Shown here: one piece after another, positions 58,395 through 64,000 of the stretch
How the letters are laid out: the number at the start of each line of letters is the position of its first letter
How positions within the stretch are numbered: position 1 is the first letter of the stretch
NCBI GenBank assembly: GCA_014607495.2
Contig: CP053152.1
Span: 6,448,001 to 6,512,000 of the forward strand
Direction of reading: 5' to 3'
Source of the DNA: Carposina sasakii
Taxonomy: Eukaryota > Arthropoda > Insecta > Lepidoptera > Carposinidae
Length of the DNA: 64,000 bases
The notes under the pieces: model-generated
The model's database searches: none
Seen by the model: the letters and a program-made list of their open reading frames with translations, nothing else
Told to the model about the DNA's origin: nothing
Made by a program: the position numbers and the translations under genes

Positions 58395-58640
58395 ATGATA
58401 TGATGAGGTCATAATTATCTTTCTGTCGTTATCGGCGGAATTTGGTTTATTAAGGCTGTCTGCCTGACGCCTATCCTCCGCTAGCTTACCTAAGTGACAA
58501 TTTAAGAAAATTAAAATCTGTAAGTGAAATAAGTTCTGTGGTAAATTCAGTACAGGCCCGCGACTGGGATGCAACCTACGCCTTCCAGGCGGACGTCTTA
58601 ACCATTGAGCTACTACCGCTTTCATGGTATGATCAGAACT
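58395..58640 (-). mobile_element. tRNA-derived SINE
   Basis: On the minus strand TAGCTCAATGGTTAAGACGT (A box) and GGTTGCATCCC (B box), then a body of about 150 nt. No proper tRNA acceptor stem. Confidence 0.6.
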
Positions 58641-59821
58641 TATGCAACACTGTACCAATGCACCAATGCACTGCTGTTTTGGTCAATTCCAAAATTGCAG
58701 AAAATCAAAAAACTTCTGCTTCTAATCTCTCATCCTACTTTGACACGTACTTTAAAAGATCTGGCTTTATAACGCATTTCTCGGTGATTATTTTCAGTGG
58801 ATTTAGTTTTAGAATCAAGGTCCAATTTTAATATTTCACAGGTGGATCTCATCTCGGATAATTAATGAGATTTTTTTAAATAAAGTTAATTTCATACACA
58901 ATATAATATGAGGGTACCACACAAAAACATATAAAGTACTGTCCGCAGGCCACCCGTGGCGTTTATCTCACCTCCCCGTCGCTAATGAAGTGGCGTTTTT
59001 GTCAATATTACTGCTTATCTGATTTTTCCCGCTAACGACGCAAGGATGGTGAAAAGGGCCATCACTTATTTACCGTGATAGTTCCCAAAAGAATAATATA
59101 AACCATTACAAAGCATTTATTTAGTTACATAATCTAAATAATTGGTTATGTCAGTCAGTATCATCTCGTGCCGAATTGCTGCCCAGCTACGGACTGGTTT
59201 CCCTTCCTGCCGGCCTGATGCATCAATCAAGAGCTCTGGTAGTCCACTCCACCGTGGAGATTGTGAAAGTAAAGCTGTGTTTTTATTATATAACGTGTAT
59301 AGAAATAGTGTTTAAAATAATAAATTTATTGTGGTGAGAAAAACTTTTTTTTTTTCATATACTTCATGATCTCATCATTCAGAAGAAGTATCTCGCATTA
59401 TATAGATTAGGCATAGGCTGTCTAAAAAGTCCAGAAAAATGGAGACGGCACTATATACATATTCTGAAAGTAAAAAGATGAGAGTTTTCAATGAAGACTT
59501 TTTAGATAACCTGTACTTCAGAATGCTTGAGGATAATTGTAAGCTCTTGTTATATCTTCATGGGCGAGTGGTTTTAAAAGCAATTCCGGAGGATGCGGTT
59601 TTCGCTTAAATACCTCGAAGATAATGTTCATGTCTCATTGTTTTAGGTCACTTGTGCATACGCTTTTGACCCGGTTCGAGAAAACCTTTTATTCAGAAGA
59701 ACATGCTAATAATAGAGTATTGAGACCACGTCACTATTTATATTAAATGTTATTTATCTTTTCCCAAAACAATTATTGTTTGAGGTGAATGTATTTTCTT
59801 TTGGAGAAATATCTAAAAACT

Positions 59822-61210
59822 AGAAACCCGCACTCGCTTCGCTTCGGCACATATCCTTTAAAATTTGGAATTCCCGTTTGTCCCGTTCCCGTGGGAATTT
59901 CGGCAAATATGTCCTCAGTGCTTCCTTACACTCCCTACCGAATATACCTGTCATATCATTATATTGTATCAATTGGTTTTCGTTAAAATTGGGAATTCCT
60001 GTTTGTCCAGTTTCCGTGGGAATTACGGGAAATCCGTTCTTTGTGCTCCCTAGCAGTCCCTAATGAACATACATCTTCGATTTCAACTTCACAGGTTTTC
60101 CTAAAAATTTTGTATTCCAGTTTGTTCCGTTCCGGTGGGAATTTCGGGAAATATGTTCTCAGTTCTTTCTTACACTCTCTACCGAATATACCTGTCATAC
60201 TTCATCTCTATATGTCATGTGATTTTCGTAAAAACTTGAAATTCCTGTTTGTGCCGTTCCCATGGGAATTTCGGGAAACCCGTTCTTAATGGTCTTTTAC
60301 ACCCTAACAAACATACACACCAAATTTCATCTGTGTACGTCAAACGTTTTATCTTTATATGGTTATACTTGGTTGGTTGGTTATATTTATTGAATAAGCT
60401 TTTGTTCCGGTACAGTGGAAATTTCGATAAAATTTGGAATTCCTGTCTGTCAAATTCCTGTGTTTCAAATTTATTTGTATGTGTCCGTTTCTTCGTGGGG
60501 TCATGTAGGTATGTTGTTTTCGCAATTCTTTTTGATTTTAACTAATTTTACACCAATTTTTGAGGATTTTCCCGACGTTTTCATTCATCATCGTTATCAT
60601 CCATCATAAATTCAAAAATCATTAGTACTAAAAACAATGGCTGTATGGATGCTGTATTCCTCATGCTCTTTCTTCGGGATAAACCAAACAAAACAAAAAA
60701 CAATTTTCATCTGTCATGTTGTGTCATGGCATCTGTACGTCACTGAATAATAAATTCCCAGAACCCGTGATCACGCACACTTTCGAAGCAACTTTTTAGT
60801 ATGTCAAATTTTTACATCCTATTTACTGTGTAATCTAAAAAACTGATAATATTTATCGATTTGGCAACAATCGGCGGGTAAGATGAGCGGAAGATGCGGG
60901 ATTTTTGACTCGTTTTTGCTTCACTACTCGGAATACATCTGTCATTGATGACTCCTTCTGGGGACTTGTTATTCTATGGTGTATGTCAAACTTATTCATT
61001 ATTAGCGTCAAATGGTATTTTTTTTGTATTTAATTCATATTTAATCCAGCCCAGAGGAAATTATGCGAAACCCTATAGCCTATGTTCATCCGGGTCCAAT
61101 AAGGATTCTAACGGTGAAAGAATTTTTAAAATCGGTTCATTTAAAAATATAAAAAAAAAACATCAACAATCGAAGTTTACCTCTTTATAATATTAAGTAT
61201 AGATATAGAT
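59822..61210 (+). repeat. CTTCGCTTCGG repeat with internal minisatellite, long copy
   Basis: Starts CCCGCACTCGCTTCGCTTCG. GTGGGAATTTCGG-type units occur at about 59886, 60010, 60128, 60256 and a decayed one at 60412. It continues after a foreign stretch (60430-60940) and ends TATAATATTAAGTATAGAT. Confidence 0.7.
60500..60690 (+). repeat. Partial copy of the poly(A)-tailed repeat
   Basis: Contains GAGGATTTTCCCGACGTTTT, CATCCATCATAAATTC and TTCGGGATAAAC as in 61560-61692, embedded in a GTGGGAATTTCGG-type repeat. Confidence 0.55.
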
Positions 61211-61289
61211 AGATGAGTAAATAATGAGTACCTAAGTCATTTTACTTCATTATCTTGTCGGATTCACTCAGTACCTACCAATGACGGTC

Positions 61290-61690
61290 AATTATGGATT
61301 CGGCGGGAAAAGCTGGAAGGGTGCAGGTGTAATTTTCTTGTGAAAATCAAAAATTATTTGAAAATGGTTTGCATGTGTCCGTAGGGTGATGTTTTCTGGT
61401 AGATAAGTTATATTTTGATTACTTGTGATGTGAATCTAGTGCGTGTGCATGGTTTTATATGCAGGTAAGCCGAGTAAAACTTTAGCCGGATTACGATCTC
61501 TTCATGGGCGCATGTAAGTTGTTTCTGCAATAATTTTTCATTTTGACTAACTTTACACTTGTTCTTGAGGATTTTCCCGACGTTTCCATTCATCATCATC
61601 ATTATCATCCATCATAAATTCAGAAATCATTTTACTAAACAATGATTAGGCTGTATGGGCTTAGTTCCCCATGTTTTACTTCGGGATAAA

Positions 61691-61739
<49 letters not shown>
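61290..61739 (+). mobile_element. About 450 bp retroposed repeat with 47-base poly(A)
   Basis: Unbroken copy from GGCGGGAAAAGCTGGAAGGG to TCGGGATAAACT followed by 47 A residues (61693-61739). The long uninterrupted A-run suggests a recent insertion. A partial copy lies at 60500-60690 and a broken one at 17158-20637. Confidence 0.65.
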
Positions 61740-61740
<1 letters not shown>

Positions 61741-63204
61741 ATGTCAATTATTTTGTCGTCGATATTTTATTGAATTCTTACATATCCACTTACTTATCAA
61801 TTCTTACATGTATTTATTTCGAATTTCTGTACCTTGCCAATAAAACTTATGAAAAAGTGAGCCTTTTTTTCTAAAAAGAGCTTTATAATAAGCGATAATA
61901 TTTTAAAAACTACGGTGTTTTTAAATAGGGTGTAATATCTAAGAGCAATTGTTTGATCAGTAGTTCGGCTTAGGTACTACTTATTATACCTATACAGTTA
62001 ACGATAATGTAGGTACCCTCAGTGACAGTACAAAATAGTATTACGAAATATTGCGATTGTGGTTACTTCTTGCCTTGCTCTTTTTCTTACTGAAGATGGC
62101 GCTGTTTCCTGTGAGTTGATAAATATATTGCAATTCAGTGGTTAACCTCTTTTATTCATAGGTATACACATTTTATATGTATGTTATATAATACAATGTA
62201 GTGTATCAATCAAGTGAGAAAAGCTGTTAAGGCGGGTCGCGACTCTGACCCGCTTCATTTCGGGCTTGGTAAATGGACGCAACATAAATTGCGTTTACGT
62301 AATTACATGTTGTGTTGAATAAGTCGAATAATATGTTAGTAAAAGTAATTAATTTGGTCATTTTACGAGTAACATGATTTGTGACATGACCACCACTTAT
62401 TATTCGAAGGTTTTAATTTAATAAATAATATTAATTTGCTGTGCTGATGCGGGCTTCACTAGAATATATTAGCTGCATCCCCATTGTTGCCTGTCGTAAT
62501 AGTCAACTAAGGATCTCGAACATTCTCTATGGCGATAAACCAGCAAATTGTCATTGATCATTAACATCTGTCTCCGCTATGCTAAAGTGGTTTCGGATGT
62601 CGTTTATGATCCTACACTTCTGGTTACCACATTTCGGATATAATTAGGTATGTTGATTCTGTGATCGCAATCATCAAAACGGTTAATCATACTTTAGAGT
62701 TTAAAATGAACCAAAATCAAAAACCAAACCAAAATACTGTGCTACTCGTATATCTGCAAACTTATCTACTAGCAATATAGGTACAGATAGATATAACACT
62801 CGTATCAAATGTAGGTAATCAATGTAAAAGGCAAGGTATTGAAAGGATTTAATATCCGCAGTAGCTCGATGTATCTTCATTCGAGGACTACCAAACTCAT
62901 TCGTGGAGGGAGAACGTGGAGGAGACACGATCATCTATTTATAGCTGCGTCTGTCAATGTAGTCTGCTCAGCGCATTATGAACATTACACTGACATTTGC
63001 CTACCACCATAGTCTACGATTCCGCCTGTTAATGTTACAGGCCTGTTATGTGGTCGGGGATATTACAAGAAAGGGCCACAGTGACATCGGGCGACAACCA
63101 AAATGCTAAAATTTTGAAATATAACTTTGGAATTCATCACATTGTACCGACCTTATAAATGCGATAAGGGACGTGGTCTACATAGATGATATGAAACGTT
63201 ATTA
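61740..63204. other. No feature recognised
   Basis: AT-rich sequence after the poly(A) repeat. The only notes are a TATA-like word at 62934-62944 and a GC-richer patch near 62225-62265. 63661-64000 shows nothing. Confidence 0.4.
62934..62944 (-). promoter_or_regulatory. TATA-box-like word
   Basis: GCTATAAATAG on the minus strand, just upstream of an open frame beginning MIVSPPRSPSTNEFGSPRMK (62934 downward). The initiation site would fall inside that frame. Suggestive only. Confidence 0.2.
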
Positions 63205-63330
63205 GACCGGTGATAGCTTAGCGAATAAGACGTGCGCCTTCTAAGCGGGGGGCGTGAGTTCGATCTAAGTCAGTCGGTCCTGTACCAATGAATTTATTTA
63301 ATGTACGAATTTTAATGTTGTAAAATTATC
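63205..63330 (+). mobile_element. tRNA-derived SINE head
   Basis: GATAGCTTAGCGAATAAGAC and GTGAGTTCGATC act as A- and B-box-like words; same type as 22196 and 58395. Confidence 0.5.
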
Positions 63331-63347
63331 ACTTAGCTCAGAAAGCA

Positions 63348-63660
63348 CGTAATATCGCTGTTCCTGCGCCTGTTTTCTCTCCAGTTGTGTCGGCTTTCCG
63401 CCTTATCGGAATATGAGAGTGTTGGAATAGAGAGTGCATCTGTGTCTTCTCAGACACTTTTTCGCCATATTATATCCTGCGCACCTCGGTAATCTCCGTA
63501 GAGATCGGCTGTCTTGACTGTAATACGGTCAGAGACATTTTTAGACCATCTCCATCGTATTCTTTCTTCATGGGTATAGGGGTCGTTTCATCACTACCAG
63601 AATATAACGGGCCTATTTCAACACCGCACGTATGACACGTGTGCGGAACAAATCTGATCA
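63348..63660 (+). repeat. Possible retroelement segment next to the SINE head
   Basis: TCCAGTTGTGTCGGCTTTCC, then ATGAGAGTGTTGGAATAGAG and CTCCGTAGAGATCGGC resemble a widespread lepidopteran retroelement tail. No intact frame; assignment from memory of the motif only. Confidence 0.35.
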
Positions 63661-64000
63661 AGGCCTCTTAACTCTACGCAATATTAGAAAACCGTAGTTG
63701 CTTAGAAAAGGGCACTGTAAACACACAAATTGTTTTGGCATCCAACCATTATTCTGTATCATGGGTAATTAGGTACACACTCTAATTTAACTCAGAGCAT
63801 CAAGGTAAAGAATTGTTTTTAAAACCGGCCTCACTTTTCATCTTTCGTCATAAAAAAGTTAAATACACATGTACTATAATACCAGAATTTACGGATATTT
63901 ATTAAAATAAGAATTAAGTACTTCGAAATGTAATACTCTGTAATAATGCCTATAGACTTTCATTGAGTAAGATATCCCGAGACATGGTAACAAGGTAGTC

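Noticed and set aside
58540..58620. Functional tRNA gene on the minus strand
   Set aside because: The pol III boxes look good but the anticodon arm and acceptor stem do not close; a SINE body follows.
61655..61843. Lysine-rich frame
   Set aside because: It is the translated 47-base poly(A) tail.
1..64000. CRISPR array, bacterial operon, plasmid origin or phage region
   Set aside because: No regularly spaced direct repeats with unique spacers, no compact gene arrays; intron-containing genes and insect repeats point to a eukaryotic nuclear genome.

Overview
The window looks like a piece of a lepidopteran (moth or butterfly) nuclear chromosome. It is AT-rich, genes are split by introns, and it is packed with insect retroelement tails, tRNA-derived SINEs, TATA/TTAA-target MITEs and LINE reverse-transcriptase remnants. 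There is no operon structure, ribosome-binding-site pattern, rRNA, CRISPR array or convincing functional tRNA gene.

The one host gene I can name with confidence is on the minus strand: a myosuppressin-receptor-type GPCR (DmsR family). Its large first coding exon (N-terminus to the third intracellular loop) is at 11194-11958. A second coding exon (ICL3, TM6, start of ECL3) is at 5361-5544, with matching splice phase. The TM7/C-tail exon was not found and should lie beyond base 1. An acceptor at 12041/12042 shows that the gene has an upstream non-coding exon. A GC-rich block at 40972-41126 with an initiator-like start and a strong GTAAGT donor is a candidate for it.

The most interesting mobile DNA is as follows. 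(1) A 3.56 kb element at 46538-50098, bounded by TTAA, carries a previously hidden four-exon gene model (124 residues) with its own promoter-like start and AATAAA; an identical-ended 237 bp deletion derivative sits at 27671-27907. (2) Two P-element-like elements (169-851 and 43284-43600) have 20 bp terminal inverted repeats and 8 bp target duplications, and keep the first codons of a THAP-type zinc finger. (3) A foldback MITE and a second TIR MITE sit side by side at three loci in the same order. (4) Three related elements bounded by AACCGACTTC/GAAGTCGGTT carry the C-terminal part of a LINE reverse transcriptase.

Layout: 0-5 kb MITE-rich; 5.4-12 kb receptor exons with a LINE-carrying TIR element in the intron; 12.8-14.8 kb retroelement 3' ends; 15.8-20.6 kb nested repeats; 21.4-23.5 kb LINE and piggyBac-like remnants; 25-29 kb SINEs, the 237 bp TTAA MITE and a GC-rich TIR element; 30.7-35.1 kb minisatellite-bearing and palindromic repeats; 37.3-41.1 kb candidate minus-strand exons; 42.9-46.2 kb nested MITEs and SINEs; 46.5-50.1 kb the TTAA element; 51-64 kb scattered repeats with long stretches where I see nothing.
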